Source of the DNA: Jiangella muralis | GTDB lineage: Bacteria > Actinomycetota > Actinomycetes > Jiangellales > Jiangellaceae | Direction of reading: 5' to 3' | Assembly (NCBI RefSeq): GCF_001270745.1 | Contig: NZ_KQ434755.1 | Coordinates: forward strand, 62,001 to 126,000 | DNA: 64,000 nt | Shown here: positions 18,161 to 27,474 of the stretch, in pieces | Numbering within the stretch: the first letter of the stretch is position 1 | How the letters are laid out: each line of letters starts with the position of its first letter | The notes under the pieces: model-generated | What the model saw: the letters and a program-made list of their open reading frames with translations, nothing else | Told to the model about the DNA's origin: nothing | The model's database searches: none | Position numbers and translations under genes: made by a program

Positions 18161-19723
18161 TCACTCCCGGAATCCGGTGTCGGCCAGCCATGGGACGCCG
18201 GTCATGGGCACCTCGTAACCGACGACGTCCGCCCGCCAGGCCCAGATCCACGGCTGGTAGCCGAGCACGACCAGGCTGCGGTCGTCGTACACGATCTGCT
18301 GGATCCGGGCGTAGAGGTCGCCGCGGGTCTGCTGGTCGACGGCCTGCTTCGCCTCCTCGAGGAGGGTGGCCACCTCGGCCGTCTCGCCGCCGGTCCAGAG
18401 GGCGTTCAGGTCGACGTAGTAGCCGATGACCTCGAGGGGATCGATGATGTCGCTGGTCATCGTGAAGAGCGTGGCGTCGTAGCGGCCCGCGCCGACCTCC
18501 GCGAGGACGGTCGCGCCGTCGAGCTGCTCGATGGTCACGTCGAAGCCCGCGTCCTCGAGGTTCTCCTGGATGATCTGCGCGGTCAGGTTCGCGTACGTCC
18601 CGCCCGCGGCGACCGAGAGGGTGAAGTGCCGCTCCGCGCCGTCGGCGACCGCCTCGTCGAGCAGCTCCGCCGCCCGTTCGGGGTCCCGCTCGACCTGCTC
18701 GAGCGACTCGTCGTGGAAGTTCAGGGCGGGCGCGAGGAAGGAGCCGCCGAGCTCGCCCACGCCGCCGCCCGCCGCCTCCAGGATGTTGGTGCGGTGGATC
18801 GCGAGGTCGACGGCCTCCCGGATCCGGGGGTCGCCGAAGGCGTCGGACTCCTGGTTGAGCAGCAGATAGTTCGGGAAGGCCATGGCGAACTCGCCGACCA
18901 CCGTGGCCGGCGCCTCGTCCAGCGCCTCCAACTGCGGGCGGGGCGGCGTCGCGATGATGTCGAGATCGCCGCCGCGCAGCTGCTGGGTCCGGTTGCTGTC
19001 GCTGGGCACCGCCTCGAAGACGACGCTGTCCAGGTACGGGCGCCCGGGGACCCAGTAGGACTCGTTGCGCACCAGCGTGATCCGCTGCCCGCTCGTCCAC
19101 GACTCCAGCCGGAACGGCCCGGTGCCGATGGGGTGCTGCCCGAACTCCTCCGGGGTCATGCCGGCGAGGTCCGCCGGCACGACCGGGGCGAACGGCAGTG
19201 AGAGGCTGGCCTCCAGGGCGGGGGAGGGCACCGACGTCGTGACCACGACGGTCGACGGCGAGGCGGCCTCGACCCTCTCGATCTCGGCGAACATCGACAC
19301 CCACGCTTCGGACTGCCGCACCGTCTCGATGCTGTAGACGACGTCGTCGGCGGTCATCGGGGTGCCGTCGGAGAACGTGACGCCCTCGCGGAGACGGAAC
19401 GTCCAGGTGGTGAAGTCGGCGTTCGCCTCGCTGCTCTCGACCAGCCACGGCACGACCTGGCCGTCCTGGTCGGTCCGGAACAGGGTCTCGAGGATCTGGG
19501 CGAAGACGTGCGCCGAGTTGTTGTCGATCGCCGTGTAGGGGTTCAGGGCGGTCGCCTCGCGCTCGCCGGCGATGTGCAGCGTGCCCCCGGTCGCCGGCGT
19601 CGCCGTCGGGTCGGCCGAGACCGGCTCCGTGGCCTCGCCGGCCGAGCACGACGCGAGGGCCAGGGCGGCCGCGACCGCGGCCAGGACTGTGCGGGCATGC
19701 CGTGCGACGTGAATCACCCTCAT
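18161..19723 (-). CDS. Peptide-binding lipoprotein of ABC importer (SBP family 5)
   Basis: A 520-residue extracytoplasmic solute-binding protein of the DppA/OppA family. The N-terminus is a lipoprotein signal: a basic start, a hydrophobic stretch and the lipobox LASC. The mature protein has family-5 blocks such as LRTDQDGQVVPWLVES, WTFRLREGVTFSDGTPMTADDVVYS and HPIGTGPFRLESW. It would be anchored outside the membrane and determine which peptide is imported. It is the first gene of a minus-strand operon running to the GntR gene. A candidate promoter and two inverted repeats lie in the 200 bases upstream. The exact ligand cannot be read from sequence. Confidence 0.94.
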   Translation of the reverse strand: MRVIHVARHARTVLAAVAAALALASCSAGEATEPVSADPTATPATGGTLHIAGEREATALNPYTAIDNNSAHVFAQILETLFRTDQDGQVVPWLVESSEANADFTTWTFRLREGVTFSDGTPMTADDVVYSIETVRQSEAWVSMFAEIERVEAASPSTVVVTTSVPSPALEASLSLPFAPVVPADLAGMTPEEFGQHPIGTGPFRLESWTSGQRITLVRNESYWVPGRPYLDSVVFEAVPSDSNRTQQLRGGDLDIIATPPRPQLEALDEAPATVVGEFAMAFPNYLLLNQESDAFGDPRIREAVDLAIHRTNILEAAGGGVGELGGSFLAPALNFHDESLEQVERDPERAAELLDEAVADGAERHFTLSVAAGGTYANLTAQIIQENLEDAGFDVTIEQLDGATVLAEVGAGRYDATLFTMTSDIIDPLEVIGYYVDLNALWTGGETAEVATLLEEAKQAVDQQTRGDLYARIQQIVYDDRSLVVLGYQPWIWAWRADVVGYEVPMTGVPWLADTGFRE

Positions 19724-19750
19724 TCCCAGGACAGCCAGTCTTCCCAGAGG

Positions 19751-19766
19751 CGGCCCGTTCGGGCCG
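19751..19766 (-). promoter_or_regulatory. GC-rich hairpin in the leader of the peptide importer operon
   Basis: CGGCCC-GTTC-GGGCCG is a perfect six-base stem with a four-base loop, between the candidate promoter and the start of the binding-protein gene. It could form in the 5' leader of the mRNA. Its function is unknown. Confidence 0.35.
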
Positions 19767-19781
19767 TTCTATTGCCTAGAA
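19767..19781. promoter_or_regulatory. Candidate operator upstream of the peptide importer
   Basis: TTCTA-TTGCC-TAGAA is a perfect inverted repeat with five-base arms. It lies just downstream of the candidate minus-strand promoter and 44 bases before the binding-protein start. It is a plausible site for the GntR regulator encoded at the end of the operon, but the match is by position and symmetry only. Confidence 0.35.
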
Positions 19782-19799
19782 GACAGAGTCGATCTGGGC

Positions 19800-19828
19800 A
19801 TAATTCACTATCAAGAAGCCTCCGTCAA
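19800..19828 (-). promoter_or_regulatory. Candidate promoter of the peptide importer operon
   Basis: Read on the minus strand, TTGACG (19823-19828) and AATTAT (19800-19805) are spaced by 17 bases, like a -35/-10 pair. This would give a leader of about 70 bases before the binding-protein gene. It sits in the divergent region shared with the serine hydrolase gene. Confidence 0.4.
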
Positions 19829-19927
19829 CGATGAATGCTCGGTGGTGCGGCGGATCAGGTGAGGTCTAGCGTGGCTGCTGCAGTTGGGGTAATCTGCGCC
19901 TACTTCACTAGGTGGAAGGATGCGCCG

Positions 19928-21046
19928 TTGAGTGCCGTCGACCTCCCCGGCCTGGTGGCCGGCATCGAGAAGGACGCCGAGGAGTACCTCTCCACCCGCG
20001 ACGAGGCCACGCTGATGATCGGCCTGTCCGTGCGGGGTGAGCGTCAGGTTCGCAGCTACCGGTCGCCGGGCGCCGAGCAGGCCCGGCTGCCCGACGCCGA
20101 CACCATCTACGAGATCGGATCCGTGTCCAAGGTCTTCTCGACCACGGTCCTGGCCGCGCTGGATGCCCAGGGGCTGATCGCCCTGGACGACCCGATCGCC
20201 GCGCACCTCCCGAAGGAGCTCCGGCTTCCGGAGCACATCGCGTCGATCACGATCGAGCAGCTCGCGACGCACAGCTCCGGGCTCGGCTCCGTCGGGGCGA
20301 TCCACCAGGCGTTCATCGACGAGGAGCTGCGGGGCACCGAGCCGCCGTTCGCGACGTCCACCCACTACCTGCGCTACAAGAAGGAACACCTCTACGCCGA
20401 CCTCGAGACCGCCGAGCTGGTCTACCCCACCGGACAGGGTTGGACCTACTCGGTCATCGGCATGGGCACGCTCGGCCACATCCTGGAGCTGGTGGCCGGC
20501 AAGCCGTACGAGGAACTCCTGAAGGAGACGGTCTGTGCGCCGCTGGGGCTCACGGACACCGGCTACACGCTCTCCCCGGAGCAGCAGGGCCGGGTGATGC
20601 ACGCCTACGACGCCACCGGACAGCCGTGCCCGAACTGGTACCACGACGTCATGCTCCCGCAGGGCGGGCTGCGCTCGACCATGACCGACCTGCTCACGTT
20701 CGTGGAGGCCAACCTCGCGGCCGGCGCCGAGGACGACGGGCCGGTCCTGTCCCGGGCCATGCGACGCGCCCGTGAGCAGTACTTCGCCGTGCCCGGCGGG
20801 TTCACCATGCCCGACGGGAGCGACGCGCCCGACTTCGTCCAAGGGCTGGGCTGGCGCGGGCTGGAGCACCCGGAGGGCCTGGCCTGGTGGCACGGCGGGA
20901 CGACGCTGTTCTACCTCGCGTCCGCCGGCGTCGACGACCGCGCCGGCGTCGGCATCGCCACGGTGTACTCCGGCCGCCGCGCTCTCGTCGAGCGCGACGA
21001 GCTGCATGCCCTCGAGCGGGAGTGGTTCCTCCGGGCCTGTCAGTAA
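19928..21046 (+). CDS. Beta-lactamase-fold serine hydrolase (class C-like / D-aminopeptidase type)
   Basis: A 372-residue cytosolic serine hydrolase of the penicillin-binding/beta-lactamase family. The SxxK motif is SVSK in EIGSVSKVFSTT near residue 65. The KTG-equivalent is HGG in WWHGGTTLF. The usual YxN Tyr motif reads YSV in WTYSVIGMG, so the Asn is missing. The TTG at 19928 is chosen because GGAAGGA precedes it by seven bases and the protein then starts just before a conserved helix; the frame stays open to 19835, so a longer form is possible. Family members include esterases, D-aminopeptidases and peptidase-like enzymes. It leads a plus-strand operon with two DPP-IV-like peptidases and a DUF885 protein, which favours a peptide-related role. 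Confidence 0.85.
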   Translation: MSAVDLPGLVAGIEKDAEEYLSTRDEATLMIGLSVRGERQVRSYRSPGAEQARLPDADTIYEIGSVSKVFSTTVLAALDAQGLIALDDPIAAHLPKELRLPEHIASITIEQLATHSSGLGSVGAIHQAFIDEELRGTEPPFATSTHYLRYKKEHLYADLETAELVYPTGQGWTYSVIGMGTLGHILELVAGKPYEELLKETVCAPLGLTDTGYTLSPEQQGRVMHAYDATGQPCPNWYHDVMLPQGGLRSTMTDLLTFVEANLAAGAEDDGPVLSRAMRRAREQYFAVPGGFTMPDGSDAPDFVQGLGWRGLEHPEGLAWWHGGTTLFYLASAGVDDRAGVGIATVYSGRRALVERDELHALEREWFLRACQ

Positions 21047-21072
21047 CCGACCCTTCTCCCCGAGGAGTTGTT

Positions 21073-23340
21073 GTGACGACGACCGATCTGCGAGCACGGT
21101 ACGCCACCGCCGAAGGGCTCTTGCCGCACCACCTCCGAGGGCTGATCACGTCGCCCCAGGTGCAGCCGGGCTGGATCCACGGCGCGGAGACGTTCTGGTA
21201 CCGGAACGTCACGGGCGACGGGGTCGAGTTCGTCCTCGTCGAGGCGGAGACCGGGTGCAGGCGGCCGGCGTTCGACCACGTGCGGCTGGCCGCCGCGCTC
21301 GGCGGCGTGCTGGGGGAGGAGACGGACCCGAAGGCGCTGCCGTTCTCCTCGATCGAGCCGCGTGACGGCGCGGTGCGGGTGGCCGTCGGGGAGCAGCTGA
21401 TCGAGATCTCCCTCGACACCTACGAGGCGACGATCCTCGGCCCGGTCCGGATGGGTGAGGCACCGTCCCCCGACGGGCGCTGGGCGGTGTTCCAGCGCGA
21501 CCACGACCTCCATCTCCGCGACACCGTCACGGGCACGGAGCGGCGGCTCACCACCGACGGGGTGGAGGCGTACGCCTACGGCGGAACGAACGACCAGGTC
21601 GCGGGCTTGGTGATGCAGGAGAACCTCGGTATCACCCCGCCGCCGCAGGTGGTCTGGTCGCCGGACTCGACCAGGTTCGTCACACACCGGCTGGACCAGC
21701 GCGGCCTCGACCTCATGCACCTCGTCCGGTCCGCGCCCTTCGACGGCGGCCGCCCGAAGCTGCTGTCCTACCGCTACGGGCTCCCGGGCGACGAGGACCT
21801 CCCGACCGCGGAGTTCTTCGTGTTCGACGCGGCCACCGGCGAGTCGGTCCAGGCGAAGTGCGAGCCGATCTTCATGCCGTTCGTGCCGGCGATCACCTAC
21901 GGCTGGGTGTGGTGGAGCGAGGACGGGTCCGCCGTCCACTGGCTCGCCAACGACCGCGGTGACCACAACGTCGCCCTCTCCCGGCTCGATCCGGACAACG
22001 GCGAGGTGAGCGTGCTGGTCGAGGAGAGCAGCAGCTCGCAGATCCTCTACGGCCCGCAGCAGATGGACCGCAACGTCCGCACGCTCTCGACGGGCGAGGT
22101 GCTGTGGTGGTCGCAGCGCTCCGGCTGGGGGCACCTCTACCTCTACGGCGCCGACGGGACGGTCAGCGCGCTCACCTCGGGCGACTGGCTGGTGCGCGAC
22201 GTCGTCGCCGTCGACGAGGACGCCCGCCGGGTCGTGTTCACCGGCGCCGGGCGCGAGCCGGGGTCGGACCCATACCTGCGGGAGCTGTACTCGGTGTCGC
22301 TGGACGGCGGCGAGCTCACGGCCATCACCTCCGACGGCCTCGACCACGACCCGCGGCCGTCGCCCTCCGGTAGGTACTTCGTCGATGTCGCCACCCGCTG
22401 GGACGTTCCGGCGGTGTCGGTCCTGCGCGACCGCTCCGGCGCCGTAGTGCTCGAGTTGGAACGGGCCGACGCCTCCGCGCTCTACGCGACCGGCTGGGCC
22501 GCGCCGGAACGTGCCGTGGTGAGGGCCGCGGACGGCGAGACCGACCTCTACTGCGCGGTCTACCGGCCCTTCGACTTCGACCCGGCCGGGAGCTACCCCG
22601 TTCTCGACTGCGTCTACCCAGGGCCGCAGCTGTCGTGCGCGCCGCTGCGCTTCCCGCTGTCCGGCGGGCCGAACATCGGCGCGGCGATGGCGTTCAACGT
22701 CCCGGAGACCTTCGCCGCGCTCGGGTTCGTCGTGGTGATCACGGACGGGCGGGGCAGCGCCATGCGCTCCCGGGCCTTCCAGGACCAGGCCCGGGTGGCC
22801 GGCGGCACCGCCTTCGTCGACGACCACGTCACCGCGATCGAGCAGCTCGCGCGGACCCGTCCGTGGATGGACCTGGACCGCGTCGGGATCTACGGGTACT
22901 CGGCGGGCGGGTACGCGTCGGCCCGGGCGCTGCTGCAGGCGCCGGACTTCTACAAGGTCGCGGTGTCGTCGGGCGGCAACCACGACAACCGGATCAACCA
23001 CTCCTGGTGGGGCGAGAAGTACTTCGGCCTGACGGACGACTTCGACTTCGCCGCGCAGGCGAACGAGTCGCTGGCCGAGAACCTCGCGGGCTGGCTGCTG
23101 CTGGTGCACGGCGAGATGGACGACAACGCCACGCCGCACGGCACGATGCGTCTGGTCGACGCGCTCATCAAGGCGAACAAGGACTTCGACCTGCTCATCG
23201 TGCCCAACGCCGACCACCACATGATGGTGAACCGGGCGTACTTCCTGCGCCGCCGGTGGGACTACTTCGTGCGGCACCTGATGGGCGCGACGCCGCCGCC
23301 TTACCGCGTCGAGGACATCCCGATCGAGGTGTACCGGTGA
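21073..23340 (+). CDS. DPP-IV-like S9 peptidase, copy 2 of 3
   Basis: A 755-residue paralogue of the gene ending at 11260. The N-terminal propeller shares VMQENLG and WSPDSTRFVTHRLDQR. The hydrolase triad is Ser610 (GYSAGG), Asp683 (GEMDDNATPH) and His715 (NADHHM). Its nucleophile elbow (YGYSAGGY) is nearer the classical DPP-IV form than those of the other two copies. The GTG start follows GAGGAG by five bases. It lies 26 bases after the serine hydrolase stop. It is predicted to be a cytosolic dipeptidyl-peptidase, with proline or alanine at P1 as the family preference. Presence of three divergent copies suggests divided specificity. Confidence 0.92.
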   Translation: MTTTDLRARYATAEGLLPHHLRGLITSPQVQPGWIHGAETFWYRNVTGDGVEFVLVEAETGCRRPAFDHVRLAAALGGVLGEETDPKALPFSSIEPRDGAVRVAVGEQLIEISLDTYEATILGPVRMGEAPSPDGRWAVFQRDHDLHLRDTVTGTERRLTTDGVEAYAYGGTNDQVAGLVMQENLGITPPPQVVWSPDSTRFVTHRLDQRGLDLMHLVRSAPFDGGRPKLLSYRYGLPGDEDLPTAEFFVFDAATGESVQAKCEPIFMPFVPAITYGWVWWSEDGSAVHWLANDRGDHNVALSRLDPDNGEVSVLVEESSSSQILYGPQQMDRNVRTLSTGEVLWWSQRSGWGHLYLYGADGTVSALTSGDWLVRDVVAVDEDARRVVFTGAGREPGSDPYLRELYSVSLDGGELTAITSDGLDHDPRPSPSGRYFVDVATRWDVPAVSVLRDRSGAVVLELERADASALYATGWAAPERAVVRAADGETDLYCAVYRPFDFDPAGSYPVLDCVYPGPQLSCAPLRFPLSGGPNIGAAMAFNVPETFAALGFVVVITDGRGSAMRSRAFQDQARVAGGTAFVDDHVTAIEQLARTRPWMDLDRVGIYGYSAGGYASARALLQAPDFYKVAVSSGGNHDNRINHSWWGEKYFGLTDDFDFAAQANESLAENLAGWLLLVHGEMDDNATPHGTMRLVDALIKANKDFDLLIVPNADHHMMVNRAYFLRRRWDYFVRHLMGATPPPYRVEDIPIEVYR

Positions 23341-23366
23341 TCGGGGTCCGGACCGGAGAGGACGCC

Positions 23367-25634
23367 ATGACCACCGATATCGCCGCGCGCTACGCCAAGG
23401 CCGAGGCCCTGCTCGCCCACAACCTGAAGAAGCTGATCCACTCCCCGCAGGTCATGCCGCAGTGGATCCGGGACACCGAGACGTTCTGGTACCGGAACCC
23501 GACGGCCGAGGGTGTGCGGTTCGTGGTCGTGGACGCCGAGGCCGGTACGAAGGAGCCCGCGTTCGATCACGAGCGGCTCGCGGCGGCGCTCGGCGGCCTG
23601 CTCGGCGAGGAGTTCGACCCGGCCGAGCTCCCGTTCCACGGGATCGAGTTCGCCGGCGGCGCGGTGCGCGTCGTCGTCGAGGAACAGCGGGTCCAGGTCT
23701 CGCTGGACGACTACACCGCCACGATCCTCGGACCCGCGCACCCGTCCGAGACGGCGTCGCCGGACGGGCGCTCGGCGGTGGGGCTGCGCGACCACAACCT
23801 CTACCTGCGCGACCTGGCCACGGACGAGGAACGGCAGCTGACGACGGACGGAACGGAGGCGTTCTCGTACGGGACGCCGCCGGACGCCAGCGCGAACCGC
23901 GTGATGCAGGAGAACCTGGGCATCACCGCGGCGCCGCTGGTCGTGTGGTCGCCGGACTCGACGCGGTTCCTCACGCACCGGCTCGACCAGCGCGACCTCG
24001 AGCTGATGCATCTCGTGCGGTCCGCGCCGAAGGACGGCGGCCGCCCGAAGGCGATGACCTACCGCTACGCGATGGTGGGCGACGAGCACGTCGCTACCGC
24101 CGAGTTCTTCGTCTTCGACGCCGCCACCGGGCAGGTGACCCAGGCCAAGGGCGACCCCGTCCCGATGGACTACGTGTCGGCGATCGCGCTGGGACACGCG
24201 TGGTGGGGCGACGACGGCACGAAGGCCTACTGGTTGTCGGTGAACCGCGGCGGCCGCACGGCCCGGCTGCACGAGCTGGACCCGTCGACCGGCGAGGTCG
24301 CGGTGCTCCAGGAGGAGTCCAGCGACACCAACGTCCTGCACGGGCCGCAGTTCTACGATCGCAACGTCAAGGTCCTGGACTCCGGCGAGGTGCTCTGGTG
24401 GTCCGAGCGCAGCGGCTGGGGGCACCTCTACCTGTACGCCCCGGACGGCTCGGTCCGCGCCGTCACCGAGGGCGACTGGCTGGTCCGCGCGATCGTGAGC
24501 GTCGACCAGCGGGCCCGGCGGGTCGTGTTCACGGCGGCGGGCCGCGGGACCGGCGCGGACCCGTACCTGCAGGAGCTGTACTCGGTGTCGCTCGACGGGG
24601 GCGACATCACGGCCATCACCGCCGACGGTCTCGACCACGACCCGCGGCCGTCGCGGTCCGGCCGGTTCTTCGTCGACGTCACCTCGCGGGTGGACGTCCC
24701 GGCCGTCTCGGTGCTGCGCGACTCGGCCGGCGCCGTCGTGCTGGAGCTCGAGCGGGCCGACGGGTCCGGCCTGTACGCGGCCGGCTGGACGCCCGCCGAG
24801 CGCGTGGTCGTCAAGGCGGCCGACGGCGTGACGGACCTGCACTGCGCGATCTACAAGCCGCACGACTTCGACCCGTCGGCGACGTACCCCGTGCTGGACG
24901 AGATCTACCCGGGGCCGCAGGTCTCCACCGCGCCGCTGCGCTTCCCGCTGTCCGGCGGCACCATGACGGCCGAACGGCACGCGGCCACCTACGCCGCCCT
25001 CGGGTTCGTCGTCGTGGCCGTCGACGCGCGGGGGACCGCGATGCGTGACCGGGCCTTCCAGGACCACGCGCGCCTGGGCGGCGGGGAGTTCGCCGACGAC
25101 CACGCCGCGGCGATCCGCGAGCTGGCACAGACCCGCCCCTGGATGGACCTGGAGCGCGTCGGCACCTACGGCCACTCCGGCGGCGGCTACGCGTCGACGC
25201 GGTGCCTGCTGCTGGCCCCGGACCTGTTCAAGGTCGCGGTGTCGTCCGCGGGCGACCACGACGACCGCATCTACCACGCCTGGTGGGGCGAGCGGTTCTT
25301 CGGCCTCACCGACGAGTTCGACTTCGGCCCGCACTCCAACGTCGGGCTGGCCGGCAACCTCGAGGGCAAGCTCCTGCTGGCGCACGGCGGCATGGACGAC
25401 AACGTCACACCACACCTGACGCTGCGGCTGGTGGACGCGCTCATCGACGCCGGCAAGGACTTCGACCTGCTGATCGTCCCGAACGCCGACCACCGGATGT
25501 TCCATCAGCAGGCGTACTGGCTGCGCCGCCGCTGGGACTATTTCGTGCGCCACCTGATGGGCGAGACGCCACCGGCCTACCGCATCGCCGACATCCCCGC
25601 CGACCCCGAGCTGCTCGCCACGTACGGAGGCTGA
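23367..25634 (+). CDS. DPP-IV-like S9 peptidase, copy 3 of 3
   Basis: A 755-residue paralogue immediately downstream of copy 2. The triad is Ser604 (GHSGGGY), Asp677 (GGMDDNVTPH) and His709 (NADHRM). The ATG has GGAGAGG upstream. In the catalytic half it looks closer to the copy at 9 kb (shared GHSGGG and AGDHDD-type segments) than to its neighbour. The three copies therefore probably arose by more than one duplication rather than a single recent tandem event. The protein is predicted to be cytosolic. The DUF885 gene follows six bases after the stop. Confidence 0.92.
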   Translation: MTTDIAARYAKAEALLAHNLKKLIHSPQVMPQWIRDTETFWYRNPTAEGVRFVVVDAEAGTKEPAFDHERLAAALGGLLGEEFDPAELPFHGIEFAGGAVRVVVEEQRVQVSLDDYTATILGPAHPSETASPDGRSAVGLRDHNLYLRDLATDEERQLTTDGTEAFSYGTPPDASANRVMQENLGITAAPLVVWSPDSTRFLTHRLDQRDLELMHLVRSAPKDGGRPKAMTYRYAMVGDEHVATAEFFVFDAATGQVTQAKGDPVPMDYVSAIALGHAWWGDDGTKAYWLSVNRGGRTARLHELDPSTGEVAVLQEESSDTNVLHGPQFYDRNVKVLDSGEVLWWSERSGWGHLYLYAPDGSVRAVTEGDWLVRAIVSVDQRARRVVFTAAGRGTGADPYLQELYSVSLDGGDITAITADGLDHDPRPSRSGRFFVDVTSRVDVPAVSVLRDSAGAVVLELERADGSGLYAAGWTPAERVVVKAADGVTDLHCAIYKPHDFDPSATYPVLDEIYPGPQVSTAPLRFPLSGGTMTAERHAATYAALGFVVVAVDARGTAMRDRAFQDHARLGGGEFADDHAAAIRELAQTRPWMDLERVGTYGHSGGGYASTRCLLLAPDLFKVAVSSAGDHDDRIYHAWWGERFFGLTDEFDFGPHSNVGLAGNLEGKLLLAHGGMDDNVTPHLTLRLVDALIDAGKDFDLLIVPNADHRMFHQQAYWLRRRWDYFVRHLMGETPPAYRIADIPADPELLATYGG

Positions 25635-25640
25635 AACGTC

Positions 25641-27398
25641 ATGACGCAGGACACCGAGAGGGCCGGCTCGATCGCCCGCCTCGCCGACGACTACCTGGAG
25701 ACCACCAGCTCCGCCAACCCGTTCACCGCCTCCGTCTTCGGCGTTCCCGGGTACGACGACCGAGTCCCCGACCTCGGCGAGGCGGCCGAACTGGCCGCCG
25801 GCGAACGGCTGCTGGACCTGGCGGCACAAGCCGAGGCGATCCCCGCCGACGGCCTCGGCGACGACGACCGTGTCACCCGCGATGTGCTGATCCACTCGGC
25901 CCGCTCGGAGGCGGCTCCACTGGTGGACCGGCACCTGGAGTTCACGGTCTCCGGGCATGCCGGGCCCGTGGCGGGCGTGCTGGCCACCCTGGCGTACACC
26001 AGCCTGCGCACCCCGCAGAGCGAACGCGACTACCTGAGCCGGATGACGGGGATCCGGGCGTACGTGGACGGCATCACGGTGCGCGCATCGGCGGGCGTGG
26101 CGTCCGGGCGCGTGCCCACCCGCCGCGGAGTCGAGCAGACGATCGAGCGGGTGCGCGCCTACCTCGCCACGCCCGCCGACGCCGACCTGATGGTGGCGCC
26201 CGCCGCGGGCACCGGCGTCGAGGACGACGTCCGCGCTCTCGTCACCGACAGCATCCGCCCGGCGTTCACGGCGCTGCTGGAGACGCTGTCCGGCCCGGTG
26301 CTGGCGGCGGCCCGCCCGGACGAGCGCAGCGGGCTGCTGCACCTGCCGGACGGCGGCGAGATGTACGCGCGCGCCGTCGCGGCACACACCACGACGTCGC
26401 GGACGCCGGAGGAGCTGCATCGGCTCGGGCTGGACCTGTGCGCGCAGCTGCGCGAGGAGTTCTCCGAGCTGGGGCAGAAGGTGTTCGGCATCAGCGACTT
26501 CGACACGCTCGTCGAGAAGCTGCGCACCGATCCGGCCCTGCGCTACGCGTCGGCCGAGGACATCGTCGCCGACGCGCGGGCGGCGGTGGCCCGGGCGGAG
26601 GCGGCGCTGCCCCGCTGGTTCGGCCGCATCCCGTCGGCGGACTGCGTGGTCGAGCCGATGAACGCGGTAGTCGCGCCCGCGGCGGTGATCGGGGAGTACA
26701 TGCCGCCGGCCGGGGGACGGCCCGGCCAGTACAACGTCAACACGTACCAGCCGTGGACCCGAACCCGGTTCGAGTACGAGACGCTGGCGTTCCACGAGGG
26801 CGTGCCCGGCCACCACCTGCAGTTCGCCGCCGCCCAGGAACTCACCCGGCTGCCGGCGTTCCGCCGCTACCACTACATCGCCGCCTTCGGCGAGGGGTGG
26901 GGCCTCTACGCCGAGCGGCTGGCCGACGAGATGGGGCTGTACTCGGACGACCTGTTCCGCTTCGGCATGCTGTCGTGCGATGCGTGGCGGGCCTGCCGCC
27001 TGGTTGTCGACACCGGCCTGCACCACCAGGGCTGGACGCGTCAGCAGGCGATCGACTTCATGCTCGCCAACAGCGCCGTCTCGCCGCCGAACGTCGTCAA
27101 CGAGGTGGACCGGTACATCGCCTGGCCCGGCCAGGCGCTGGCCTACATGACCGGCCGGCTGGAGATCGACGCGCTGCGCCGGGCCGCCCGCGAGCGCCTC
27201 GGTGCCGGCGTCGACATCCGCGCCTTCCACGACGCCGTCCTGGGCAACGGTGCCGTCCCCCTGGCCGTCCTGTCCACCGAGATCCACCGCTGGATCGGCA
27301 ACCAGACGCGAACGAACAGCCCTGGCGAGATTGTCGGTGGGTGGACCGGCGCTGCCAGACCACTCCGAGACGGTTCGGCGCACCGCTCGGGCAGCTAA
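25641..27398 (+). CDS. DUF885 family protein, probable metallopeptidase
   Basis: A 585-residue DUF885 protein. The HEGVPGHHLQ motif near residue 390 resembles the zinc site of gluzincin-like peptidases, with a downstream Glu in FGEGWGLYAE as the likely third ligand. The C-terminal helix VDRYIAWPGQALAYM is characteristic of the family. Members of DUF885 are generally regarded as metallopeptidases, but few have been tested. The ATG lies six bases after the previous stop with GGAGG upstream. No signal peptide is seen. As the last gene of a peptidase operon it probably helps to finish peptide hydrolysis. Confidence 0.88.
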   Translation: MTQDTERAGSIARLADDYLETTSSANPFTASVFGVPGYDDRVPDLGEAAELAAGERLLDLAAQAEAIPADGLGDDDRVTRDVLIHSARSEAAPLVDRHLEFTVSGHAGPVAGVLATLAYTSLRTPQSERDYLSRMTGIRAYVDGITVRASAGVASGRVPTRRGVEQTIERVRAYLATPADADLMVAPAAGTGVEDDVRALVTDSIRPAFTALLETLSGPVLAAARPDERSGLLHLPDGGEMYARAVAAHTTTSRTPEELHRLGLDLCAQLREEFSELGQKVFGISDFDTLVEKLRTDPALRYASAEDIVADARAAVARAEAALPRWFGRIPSADCVVEPMNAVVAPAAVIGEYMPPAGGRPGQYNVNTYQPWTRTRFEYETLAFHEGVPGHHLQFAAAQELTRLPAFRRYHYIAAFGEGWGLYAERLADEMGLYSDDLFRFGMLSCDAWRACRLVVDTGLHHQGWTRQQAIDFMLANSAVSPPNVVNEVDRYIAWPGQALAYMTGRLEIDALRRAARERLGAGVDIRAFHDAVLGNGAVPLAVLSTEIHRWIGNQTRTNSPGEIVGGWTGAARPLRDGSAHRSGS

Positions 27399-27474
27399 GA
27401 GTCTCCCCTGGTTGGCCGTAAAGTGGTGCGATAGATAGGTCAATTGTCGTGCTAATCTGATGTGTTCAACGGCG

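Noticed and set aside
23301-27443. Minus-strand open frame of 1380 codons
   Set aside because: It runs antisense to two well-supported genes (a DPP-IV-like peptidase and a DUF885 protein) and has low-complexity composition with no domain.
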